A DNA stretch of 18,280 bases. It comes from Puniceicoccales bacterium. Lineage in GTDB: Bacteria > Verrucomicrobiota > Verrucomicrobiia > Opitutales > JAIRLM01. Each line of letters begins with the position of its first letter. Position 1 is the first letter of the stretch. The translations under genes were made by a program, and so were the position numbers. The notes below the pieces were generated by a model that was not told where the DNA came from, did no database searches, and was given only the letters and a program-made list of their open reading frames with translations. Location: positions 1 through 18,280 of the forward strand of contig JAITFC010000065.1 of the NCBI GenBank assembly GCA_031281635.1. The letters run 5' to 3'. This document shows positions 6,927-13,822 of this stretch, one piece after another.

Positions 6927-7801
6927 GGCCGTACGCAGATGGGGATGGCAAGTGTGCGGAATCCCTCGACGTTTACGAAAAATGTTCCTTCCGCCGGCGC
7001 AACTCCTTCCACCATAAAATTGATGCTACACCGGCCGCGGGGGATGGACGTATCCTCCACGCAAATGGCATCGGGAATGTCGGTGGTAATATCCACGGGC
7101 AGACCATGTTCAGGAGCTGCTGCGGAAGCGGTAAGAACAATGTTTACGCGTTCACCGACGTGCAAATCCACATTGCGCGGAACGGCACTGATAGATCCAG
7201 AATCAATGCGAAACTTCCCCGCTGGGATGCTCCCATCTTCGTTGGCAATGGTAAGCAGGTAGCCGCTACCGGAGGGGAGCGCCGGAACGAAAAATTGCAG
7301 GGCCGTTGCCGATTCAAAATGAGTTTCCGCGGGAACGGAGCCAACCATTACCACGTCGTCTTTGCCAAATCCTCGGCCTATGACGGTGATGCGCGTGCCG
7401 GGCGTGCCGCGAGTACTGTCAAGACCGAGCACGTAGCGATTGCTCAATTCCAGGGTAAAGGTGTTCGACTTGCAGCTCTTTGGCCGATTTCCAGTCTCAT
7501 GCCGCTGCACGTAGTCTATGTCAAAATAATAGGAAATGTTGCTGTGATCTTTTGGCATGGCATATTCGTAAATGTATGCGTCAAATCCACTTCTCCGCAT
7601 GCCGCGCGCCTTCCCGTCTACGATAACCTTTGCACGCACGGTCTCGCGATCAACGTCACCGCTGCGAACATGAAAACGCATGGAAAGAGGGTAGGTCTCC
7701 GCCGCGTTTGTCGCCATGATGCGCGGCGTCGTATTTTGCACGCTCACGTGACTGCATGCGGAAAGTAAGCCCAGTGCCATAATGCAAAAAGGTCGTTTCA
7801 T
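6923..7801 (-). CDS. IPT/TIG-domain lipoprotein
   Basis: The protein has 292 residues. The N-terminus MKRPFCIMALGLLSAC is a short type II signal peptide with a lipobox (LLSAC) and lipidated Cys16. Residues about 123-200 form an IPT/TIG immunoglobulin-like domain, with the typical PGTRITVIGRGFG and a GYLLTIAN strand. The remainder is beta-rich with no catalytic motif. IPT/TIG lipoproteins are envelope or surface proteins, often structural or adhesive, and the exact role here is unknown. It is the first gene of a pair with the ABC exporter, whose GTG overlaps its stop codon, so a shared envelope function is inferred. The ATG has a good ribosome site (AAGGGA, 7 nt away) and a promoter upstream. 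Confidence 0.8.
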   Translation of the reverse strand: MKRPFCIMALGLLSACSHVSVQNTTPRIMATNAAETYPLSMRFHVRSGDVDRETVRAKVIVDGKARGMRRSGFDAYIYEYAMPKDHSNISYYFDIDYVQRHETGNRPKSCKSNTFTLELSNRYVLGLDSTRGTPGTRITVIGRGFGKDDVVMVGSVPAETHFESATALQFFVPALPSGSGYLLTIANEDGSIPAGKFRIDSGSISAVPRNVDLHVGERVNIVLTASAAAPEHGLPVDITTDIPDAICVEDTSIPRGRCSINFMVEGVAPAEGTFFVNVEGFRTLAIPICVRP

Positions 7802-7823
7802 AGGTTAATCCCTTCTGTGAATC

Positions 7824-7852
7824 ATTCGATTGGAGAATTTTAGGCGAGTCAA
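7824..7852 (-). promoter_or_regulatory. Promoter of the lipoprotein-ABC operon
   Basis: Reading on the minus strand: TTGACT (7847-7852), a 17-nt spacer and TCGAAT (7824-7829, 4 of 6), then AAGGGA and the ATG at 7801. Both boxes and the ribosome site are correctly spaced for a conventional mRNA with a leader of about 16 nt. Confidence 0.5.
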
Positions 7853-7984
7853 GCGTGAATGAGGTATTTTTAGGTGTAATTTTTTCGCAATGCAGTGCAA
7901 AAACACCAGGAAAAAGTTATGCGAATCCCAGAATTTTAAAAATAGCCATTGACATTGCCCTCATTTCCTGCCCTCCTCGTGATA

Positions 7985-8061
7985 GGGCGGCTAGCTCAGC
8001 CGGTTAGAGCAACCGGTTTACATCCGGTAGGTCGCAGGTTCGAGTCCTGTGCTGCCCACCA
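7985..8061 (+). tRNA. tRNA-Val (anticodon UAC)
   Basis: The full cloverleaf is visible. The acceptor stem is GGGCGGC (7985-7991) with GCTGCCC (8051-8057), containing one G-U pair. The D-arm is GCTC/GAGC. The anticodon stem is ACCGG/CCGGT around the loop TTTACAT, giving anticodon TAC at 8019-8021. The T-arm has GCAGG/CCTGT with loop TTCGAGT. The discriminator is A, and CCA is encoded at 8059-8061. It is 77 nt long. The gene lies in the gap between the divergent lipoprotein and phosphofructokinase genes, and no clear -10 box is seen before it. Confidence 0.97.
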
Positions 8062-8303
8062 AAATTCGACTCCTGGATCGGCTTGTCGGGCAATTTAAGA
8101 AAATTGGAAAAATTTCCCTGGTAAGTCCCTGGCAAGGATTTTCGCTTCAAAATGCAACTGATAAATTTTGCCTTAGCGGGCGTACGCGTGCGTCAAGCTA
8201 TGTCCATCAATTCCCATGACGTTAAAAAAATTGCAAAAATATTCCCCAGAAGCCGCGAAACGCCATGCGACGGGGAAATCCGAGAAATTTTTAACATTTT
8301 TCG
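8062..8303 (+). other. Non-coding gap between tRNA-Val and the phosphofructokinase gene
   Basis: No gene or convincing promoter is seen. CCCTGG occurs twice at about 8117-8136. At 8280-8304 CCGAGAAA and TTTTTCGG can pair into a hairpin whose right arm reaches the proposed GTG start, which might affect translation. No integration scar or partial tRNA copy was noticed. Confidence 0.5.
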
Positions 8304-9563
8304 GTGAAAAATTTGAAGAAAGTCTTGGAAAGCATTGAAAATTGTGTTGCATGGCGGGCTGGTATGAGTGTGCGACGAGTGGGAATTCTAACCGCCGGCG
8401 GCCTGGCTCCGTGTCTGTCCGCCGCCATCGGGTGTTTCATCAGGCGCTACACAAGCGTGGCCCCGGAAATAGAAATCATTTGCTACCGCCACGGTTACGC
8501 CGGAGTTTTGAAGCGGGATTTTTTCGTCGTCGATTCGGGCATGCGGGATGTGGCGGATAGATTTTTTGCGTTTGGGGGCAGCGCCATCGGGAACAGCCGT
8601 GTTAGGTTGGCGAACGCAGAAGATTGTGCGCGACGGGGTCTGGTCAAGGCAGGAGAAGATCCGCAAGTTGTTGCTGCAGAAAATTTAGCAAAAGATGGCG
8701 TCGACGTTCTGCACACAATTGGCGGCGATGATACCAATACGGTGGCGGCTCAACTGTCCGCACTTTTGTCTAACGGCGGCTACAACATGGCCGTGGTAGG
8801 GTTGCCAAAAACGATCGATAATGACATTATGCCAATCGCGCAATCACTTGGTGCGGAAACAGCTGCCCGCGAAACTGCGCATTTTTTCACGCACATTGTC
8901 AACGAGTGCACCACAAGTCCCCGCATGCTCATCATACACGAGATTATGGGACGTAACTGCGGCTGGCTCAACGTTGCATCGGCCATTCGCTATAGAAATT
9001 GGCTGTCGCAGCAAAAATTCGTCGCACCCGCCGGATTGGACAGCCAGCGTTGGGATATTCATGGCGTATATATACCTGAAATAGAAATAGATATGCAAAA
9101 AGAAGTCGAACGATTGCGTGCTGTTATGGAACGGCTGGGCAACGTGAATCTTTTTGTCAGCGAAGGTGCCTGTCTTGGAACGATTTTGAAAGAACTGGAA
9201 CGGGAAGGGCAGGAGGTTCCGCGCGATGCTTTTGGGCATGTTAAATTAGACATTGTAAATCCGGGCAAATGGTTCGGAGAAAAGCTTGCCAGCCGCATAT
9301 GTGCCGAAAAAATTCTCGTACAAAAAAGTGGCTATTTCGCCCGTTCCGCGCCTCCGTGCGACGAAGATTTGCGACTCATTCACGCCTTCGTCGATTTGGC
9401 CGTGGATGCGGGTCTGGAAAAAAGATCCGGAGTTATTGGCGGCGATTGCGAACTCGGCGGTGTTCTGTCTTGCATTGCATTCGATAGAATTTGTGGCGGA
9501 AAAGCATTTAATTGCAGTGAACCATCGTGTCGCAAGCTATTTGCGGACATCGGACAGAGCTGA
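8304..9563 (+). CDS. pfp: Pyrophosphate-dependent 6-phosphofructokinase
   Basis: The enzyme phosphorylates fructose 6-phosphate to fructose 1,6-bisphosphate with PPi, reversibly, in glycolysis/gluconeogenesis. The 419-residue protein shows GILTAGGLAPCLSAAIG near residues 27-43 and GGDDT (140-144). The Asp in GGDD replaces the Gly of ATP enzymes, a PPi-type mark. PKTIDND (168-174) has the PPi-type Lys, and MGRNCGWL (215-222) is in the substrate-binding region. The length fits the roughly 400-residue bacterial PPi-PFK group. The start is uncertain. GTG 8304 gives an extra helix-like MKNLKKVLESIENC extension with no ribosome site and a hairpin over the start, whereas ATG 8364 (MSVRRVGILTAGG) matches where most family members begin. 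It stands alone, convergent with truB 27 nt away. Confidence 0.93.
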   Translation: MKNLKKVLESIENCVAWRAGMSVRRVGILTAGGLAPCLSAAIGCFIRRYTSVAPEIEIICYRHGYAGVLKRDFFVVDSGMRDVADRFFAFGGSAIGNSRVRLANAEDCARRGLVKAGEDPQVVAAENLAKDGVDVLHTIGGDDTNTVAAQLSALLSNGGYNMAVVGLPKTIDNDIMPIAQSLGAETAARETAHFFTHIVNECTTSPRMLIIHEIMGRNCGWLNVASAIRYRNWLSQQKFVAPAGLDSQRWDIHGVYIPEIEIDMQKEVERLRAVMERLGNVNLFVSEGACLGTILKELEREGQEVPRDAFGHVKLDIVNPGKWFGEKLASRICAEKILVQKSGYFARSAPPCDEDLRLIHAFVDLAVDAGLEKRSGVIGGDCELGGVLSCIAFDRICGGKAFNCSEPSCRKLFADIGQS

Positions 9564-9590
9564 GAGAGGATTCTGCAAAAAGAAAAATGT

Positions 9591-10262
9591 CTATGCAGTT
9601 GTGGCGCGGAGTTCTTGCGGAGAGAGGTTTAGCAATGCACACAATTTGTGAGATGCATCGATGGAAAATTCGCCACATTTGATTCGCCGCAACCCATGTA
9701 AGTGCGCTGGACAACCCAAGCGCTGGCCGATGTCGCGGGCAAGACTTCGTATGTAAGTTCCTTTGGAACAAGATATTTCCAAGCGCAGTAGCGGAGTCGA
9801 CCAGTTAATGATGCGCAAATTGTAGATTTGTATCGCATTTGGTGCCAATGATATGCCCAAACCGCGGCGGGCATGGCGGTAACAGGGTACCCCATTTATT
9901 TTCTTGGCGCAGAATTGCGGCGGGATTTGCAACTGTTCTCCCAGGAATTTCGGCAAAACTCGACGAATATTTTCTTCGGTGATGGTGGAAAAATTTCCAA
10001 ATTGCAATGCAACTCCCTCGCGATCATCCGTTACCGTTGAATATCCAAACCGAATGATCGCATCGTAGACTTTGTCGCTCGATGAAAGCGCGGCGGATAA
10101 TTTTGTCGCCTTGCCCAGTAACGCCACGAGCAAGCCCGTTGCCAGCGGATCCAATGTCCCAGCGTGGCCCACTTTTGTCAGACCGAACCGCCGCCGCAAT
10201 TTCGCCAGTACACCGAACGATGTGGCGGCTAAGTCTTTGTCAATTAGCAAAATTCCATCCAT
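9591..10262 (-). CDS. truB: tRNA pseudouridine(55) synthase
   Basis: TruB makes the universal pseudouridine at position 55 in the T-loop of tRNAs. The 223-residue protein begins MDGILLIDKD and has the family signature GHAGTLDPLATG with catalytic Asp38. Later come the SKGTYIRSLARDIG segment and HLHGLRR. The usual TDTxDxxG region reads STVTDDREG. At 223 residues it is shorter than E. coli TruB (about 314), so the C-terminal PUA-like part appears to be missing, as in other short forms. It lies 12 nt after pssA on the same strand and is very probably cotranscribed with it. Confidence 0.95.
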   Translation of the reverse strand: MDGILLIDKDLAATSFGVLAKLRRRFGLTKVGHAGTLDPLATGLLVALLGKATKLSAALSSSDKVYDAIIRFGYSTVTDDREGVALQFGNFSTITEENIRRVLPKFLGEQLQIPPQFCAKKINGVPCYRHARRGLGISLAPNAIQIYNLRIINWSTPLLRLEISCSKGTYIRSLARDIGQRLGCPAHLHGLRRIKCGEFSIDASHKLCALLNLSPQELRATTA

Positions 10263-10274
10263 CGCGTCCGTCGC

Positions 10275-11150
10275 CTATTCCCCATCCAAATTCTCGTCTG
10301 CGTCCAAATCCGTCAGGGCGGCAAATTCATGGGATCGGCGCCGAAATAGACAGCGTGCAAGCCCGTAGAATAAGTAGCCAAAGAACACGATGGCAATGGA
10401 ATAGATGGAACAAAGTAGCAGCAAAGCACATGTCGTGGCAGCTCCAATGAAAGAATAAAATCCCGTGCGGAAATTCCACGTAATATGTTTGAAGACAGGG
10501 AAACGAATTGTGCTAATCATGAGAATGGAAAGCAACAACATTGACGGCAGGAGTAGGATAGCGAACGAGGACGGCACTTCCGCACGCACGAGAATAACGG
10601 CGATAGCGAGAATGACTCCAGCGGCCGCAGGGACGGGCAACCCAATGGAATCATGCACGTGTGCATATTTTTCACTTTTGGGGAGCAACGGCGTGGTGAG
10701 GACATTGAAGCGGGCAAGGCGGCCGGCGCAGCAGAGCAAATAGATAAATCCCACAAGCCAACCGAATTGTAAAAATAGCGAGTCCAAATATCCTGGATAA
10801 TTTCCAGGCGACGGCGACAGAATGAGAAAAAAGACGAGTAGGGCTGGCGCAACGCCGAAGGACACCAAATCGGCCAATGAGTCAAATTCTGCGCCGAAGA
10901 GAGAGGTGCGTCCACTCGAACGGGCAACGCGTCCATCTAGGAGGTCAAATGCCGCTGCGAGAATGATTAGCCAAATTCCCTGCGTGTAGTACGCGACGGG
11001 ATTGTGACCCACCAGCGCCCCGTATTTCGCCTGAATGAAGCGCAAAATGGCCAAGAATCCAAAAAATAGGTTCCCGGCCGTAAATAGGTTCGGCAGGAAA
11101 AATACGCGGCATGCGTCCGTCGAATTTGTGTAGGAATGGTTCGTCTCCAT
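10275..11150 (-). CDS. pssA: CDP-diacylglycerol-serine O-phosphatidyltransferase
   Basis: PssA joins CDP-diacylglycerol and serine to make phosphatidylserine, the precursor of phosphatidylethanolamine, in the inner membrane. The 291-residue protein is multi-pass and carries the full CDP-alcohol phosphotransferase motif: D69-x2-D72-G-x2-A-R77-x8-G86-x3-D90-x3-D94, seen as DLLDGRVAR and later GAEFDSLAD. The opening LPNLFTAGNLFFGFLAI is typical of the bacterial PssA branch and separates it from PgsA. The C-terminus is a charged tail (RRRSHEF...DADENLDGE). AGGA lies just before the ATG. It is the first gene of a pssA-truB operon. Confidence 0.93.
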   Translation of the reverse strand: METNHSYTNSTDACRVFFLPNLFTAGNLFFGFLAILRFIQAKYGALVGHNPVAYYTQGIWLIILAAAFDLLDGRVARSSGRTSLFGAEFDSLADLVSFGVAPALLVFFLILSPSPGNYPGYLDSLFLQFGWLVGFIYLLCCAGRLARFNVLTTPLLPKSEKYAHVHDSIGLPVPAAAGVILAIAVILVRAEVPSSFAILLLPSMLLLSILMISTIRFPVFKHITWNFRTGFYSFIGAATTCALLLLCSIYSIAIVFFGYLFYGLARCLFRRRSHEFAALTDLDADENLDGE

Positions 11151-11164
11151 GGAATCCTGCGCGT

Positions 11165-11210
11165 CATAGTCCGAACTATGGCTGCTGTGTCAATTGCGTT
11201 TTTGCAATTG
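11165..11210 (-). promoter_or_regulatory. pssA promoter region with two inverted repeats
   Basis: On the minus strand TTGACA (11188-11193) is followed 17 nt later by ACTATG (11165-11170). Two perfect inverted repeats overlap these boxes. CATAGT at 11165-11170 with ACTATG at 11175-11180 covers the -10 side. CAATTGC at 11191-11197 with GCAATTG at 11204-11210 overlaps the -35. The arrangement suggests operator sites for a repressor or activator, but no regulator can be named. Confidence 0.4.
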
Positions 11211-11537
11211 CGACGTAGCGAAGGTACTCACCCACATGTATGCAAAACCAAGCAATGCCTGGCAGGTCTATGCATCAAATCATACCTCCCTCGGCAATCC
11301 GATTTTTTTCGTTTAAATCACGCCAGAGAAATTTTTTCGGGAGCGTCATACCTTTTATGTAAACTTTCGTTTCCCTCTACTATTGCCCAGCTCTCGAAAT
11401 CATTCTATTTTCAAGCGAGACCACGAGCTGCGAGTAAATTATGCCCCAGTTTTTAATTTTACCAGTCCATTAGACCCTTTGCGAAATTCTCAAACCTGCG
11501 TGAAAAAGAGAAAGTTAATTTTCCGCATAAATAACGC
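11211..11537. other. Divergent intergenic region between pssA and the phosphatase-like gene
   Basis: About 330 bases without a credible gene on either strand. Apart from the pssA promoter signals on the left and the phosphatase gene promoter on the right, I see only AT-rich sequence with short T runs and no terminator, repeat or RNA fold that I can support. Confidence 0.5.
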
Positions 11538-11565
11538 TTGCAAATTTTGCAAAATCGTTTAAAAT
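11538..11565 (+). promoter_or_regulatory. Candidate promoter very close to the phosphatase-like gene start
   Basis: TTGCAA at 11538-11543, a 16-nt spacer and TAAAAT at 11560-11565 (5 of 6), then only 11 nt to the ATG at 11577. The expected leader is about 4-6 nt, too short for a ribosome site, and none is visible. The sequence also explains away the in-frame TTG at 11538 as a start. Confidence 0.45.
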
Positions 11566-11576
11566 CACGCACCATA

Positions 11577-13778
11577 ATGAGTAGCGTCCATGCGCTGTCA
11601 CCGTTTAGGCCGATCTCCACCGATCAAATCACCCTCGAGCGCGAACTATTTGCAGATGCATGTGCCAATAACGACGTTAACATTGACAAATTGATGAAGC
11701 TAAGGAAAATCCCCGAATTCACATATCCATTCAATGCTATCTTAAGTGTATTACTAGCTTTTCAGGACGGGGGAGAGGACGGGAGAATAGTTGGAGAAAT
11801 AGTAAATTTGACACTTGATGCATGCGATAGGGTAGGACAGGGAGCCGACGACTTTATTCTTCAAATTATCAATATGACTGCTATGCTTACTGGATCATCG
11901 CAAGGTGACCTTTCACCTGAGAGTGCGAGGAAATTAACCGCTGTTGCATTGGAAAGCTTAGAAGTAATCGAGCCAGCAGCTCTAGGGAGTGCTAAAACAG
12001 CGGGTACATTTAAGCGGTTTTACAATGCAGCATATTGCTGCGCTGTCAACGCATTTTTTGCTGACATAGGTGATGGTTTCGTTAAGTTTCAAGCACCTGG
12101 CAGCACGCCACCACTTAAGGTTACTTTCAGACCTCGAATGGCAATAGCCACTAGTATTGAGATTGCTGCCAAAGATTTCGATAGTCAGTTCGGCTCTGCG
12201 AATTTCTCCCTCGTCGAAACCTATGATACTGTAGATAGTTTTCGCATTGGTTGTCTACAAGCGAGCTTTACGCATGCCTTCACATACCCATATTTGGTAG
12301 AGGACAGGACACAGCAACTACCATCACCTCCGGCAGCAGCGCCAGCGTCTCCTCCCGCTCCACGGGTAAATCGGGCAGAAAATAACCGAATAGATTTGGA
12401 ACAACGAAGACAAACAATGCAAAATAAGGCACAGGAACGTGCGAGAGATGCAGCGGTTGATCCAAATCTAGAAGCAGAAATCAGTGCTCAGATAGAGAAC
12501 ATGGAAAGAAATCCAGACGAAGCAATACAGGAACTTGGCCATGCGCTGGCGGAGGTAAGCTTGCGCAGGGAGCTCACAGATGAAATGATACAGTATGCGC
12601 CGAAGCGGGTCTATGACCCTTGTGAGGATTCGTCTTCTTGGATGAGACTGGCGCAATACGGAAGGATGTGCCCGCCATTGCTCTCTGATTTTGCAGTTTC
12701 CGTACATCCCAAAGAAGCTCTAACCCGTCCTGAGATTCCTGGTAGCAGCGGCGGCTCTTGTTTGGGACCATCAGTTCATGTGTCCCATGCAAACCTTTTC
12801 AGTAGTCCCCAAAAAAGTATATACAATCCTAAAATCGCTCCGGATAAAAAACGGCGTCCTGGGCACAGTTTTCCCCCCCACGAGCCATCCCATCATATTG
12901 CCAACACTCCCCTCCCAAGATTTCTGAATACTACAGAGGGTGGAGATCATTGGATATCTGTCGGACGGAATCAAAGTGATTGCAATAGTGTTTTTGGGCC
13001 TACACATGTCTCGTGTGCTCCAGACTCAACAATGGCGGCTCTTGGGAAGAGGAAGTCAAACGTTCAAACTTTTCATACAGCGTTATATGCCAGAGGAATT
13101 CGTACCATAGTTGACATGCGGGATGAAAAAACAGTTAGCGATTATCGGGCAGTAGATCCGAGAGTTGAAGACAGAACAAGAAGGAATGTCGGGGAGAATG
13201 GCACAGGTGGTCACGTTGAAAATTTTCGATTCAATCCGGGCGATGAACAAGAAGCAGTCCAAATGACGTATATTAACTTTCCGATCAAAGACCTAACAGC
13301 GGCTACCAACCCAGCTACCCTGGCACTAATGAGGAGAATACATCGCAACATCGGGACGCCGCCTGGTGGAGTTGTTTTTCATTGCGATGGAGGACTCGGC
13401 CGTGCACCGACGGCTGCTGTGGAATATCAACTCTATAGAATTGCATTATTGGCACGTCAAGCCGGATTTAACCTTGCCTTTGACGGGAATCATCCAGAGA
13501 ATATGTTTCTGGACGATGAAACGGTAAATTTAGCCCATATCCTGCGAAATTGCCTAATTCTGGGAGTCGGAGCACGTAACACATTTGTGCAATCCAAGGA
13601 GCAATTCGAAGCTTTGCCAGATTTTGCGAAATATTTAACAACTTTGGAACCAGCAGCTTTAGAGCCGGATGCACCAGACCCGGAAGAAGAAGCAGTAGCG
13701 TCGCTCGTAGAACCTAATCTAGAGAAGCTTAAAGAATGGTATGAAGATGATGCAGAAGATGAAAGTGAAGAAGAATGA
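11577..13778 (+). CDS. Large protein with C-terminal tyrosine/dual-specificity phosphatase domain (candidate effector)
   Basis: The protein has 733 residues from ATG 11577. The catalytic motif is VVFHCDGGLGRAPT, a Cys-x5-Arg loop with C603 and R609. Thirty-one residues before the Cys, YINFPIKDL supplies a plausible general acid (D572), like the WPD loop. Upstream, RGIRTIVDMRDEKTVSDY resembles the strand before the phosphatase core. The N-terminal 250 residues are mainly helical and unrecognised. A short Ala/Pro linker (about 262-280) and a charged, coiled-coil-like segment (about 284-350) follow, and the C-terminus is very acidic (EDDAEDESEEE). Bacterial proteins with this design (YopH, SptP) are injected effectors that remove phosphotyrosine from host proteins, and such a role is inferred here. 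No ribosome site precedes the ATG. Its central region (about 350-480) is unique to me. Confidence 0.75.
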   Translation: MSSVHALSPFRPISTDQITLERELFADACANNDVNIDKLMKLRKIPEFTYPFNAILSVLLAFQDGGEDGRIVGEIVNLTLDACDRVGQGADDFILQIINMTAMLTGSSQGDLSPESARKLTAVALESLEVIEPAALGSAKTAGTFKRFYNAAYCCAVNAFFADIGDGFVKFQAPGSTPPLKVTFRPRMAIATSIEIAAKDFDSQFGSANFSLVETYDTVDSFRIGCLQASFTHAFTYPYLVEDRTQQLPSPPAAAPASPPAPRVNRAENNRIDLEQRRQTMQNKAQERARDAAVDPNLEAEISAQIENMERNPDEAIQELGHALAEVSLRRELTDEMIQYAPKRVYDPCEDSSSWMRLAQYGRMCPPLLSDFAVSVHPKEALTRPEIPGSSGGSCLGPSVHVSHANLFSSPQKSIYNPKIAPDKKRRPGHSFPPHEPSHHIANTPLPRFLNTTEGGDHWISVGRNQSDCNSVFGPTHVSCAPDSTMAALGKRKSNVQTFHTALYARGIRTIVDMRDEKTVSDYRAVDPRVEDRTRRNVGENGTGGHVENFRFNPGDEQEAVQMTYINFPIKDLTAATNPATLALMRRIHRNIGTPPGGVVFHCDGGLGRAPTAAVEYQLYRIALLARQAGFNLAFDGNHPENMFLDDETVNLAHILRNCLILGVGARNTFVQSKEQFEALPDFAKYLTTLEPAALEPDAPDPEEEAVASLVEPNLEKLKEWYEDDAEDESEEE

Positions 13779-13822
13779 CGGAGATATGCCAGTGTGATTC
13801 TTGCTGGACGCTCCTCCCAAAA

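Noticed and set aside
7949..7984. TTGACA upstream of tRNA-Val as its promoter
   Set aside because: The -10 position at 16-18 nt spacing is GC/CT-rich with no TATAAT-like box, and GTGATA at 7979-7984 touches the mature tRNA end, too close to be a -10.
8111..8140. Direct repeat CCCTGG after tRNA-Val as an integration (att) scar
   Set aside because: Only six bases are repeated, they do not match the tRNA 3' end, and no integrase or foreign block follows.
9564..9595. Bidirectional terminator between pfp and truB
   Set aside because: CTGCA and TGCAG can pair across this region, but the stem is only 5 bp with a long loop and no proper T tract on either strand.
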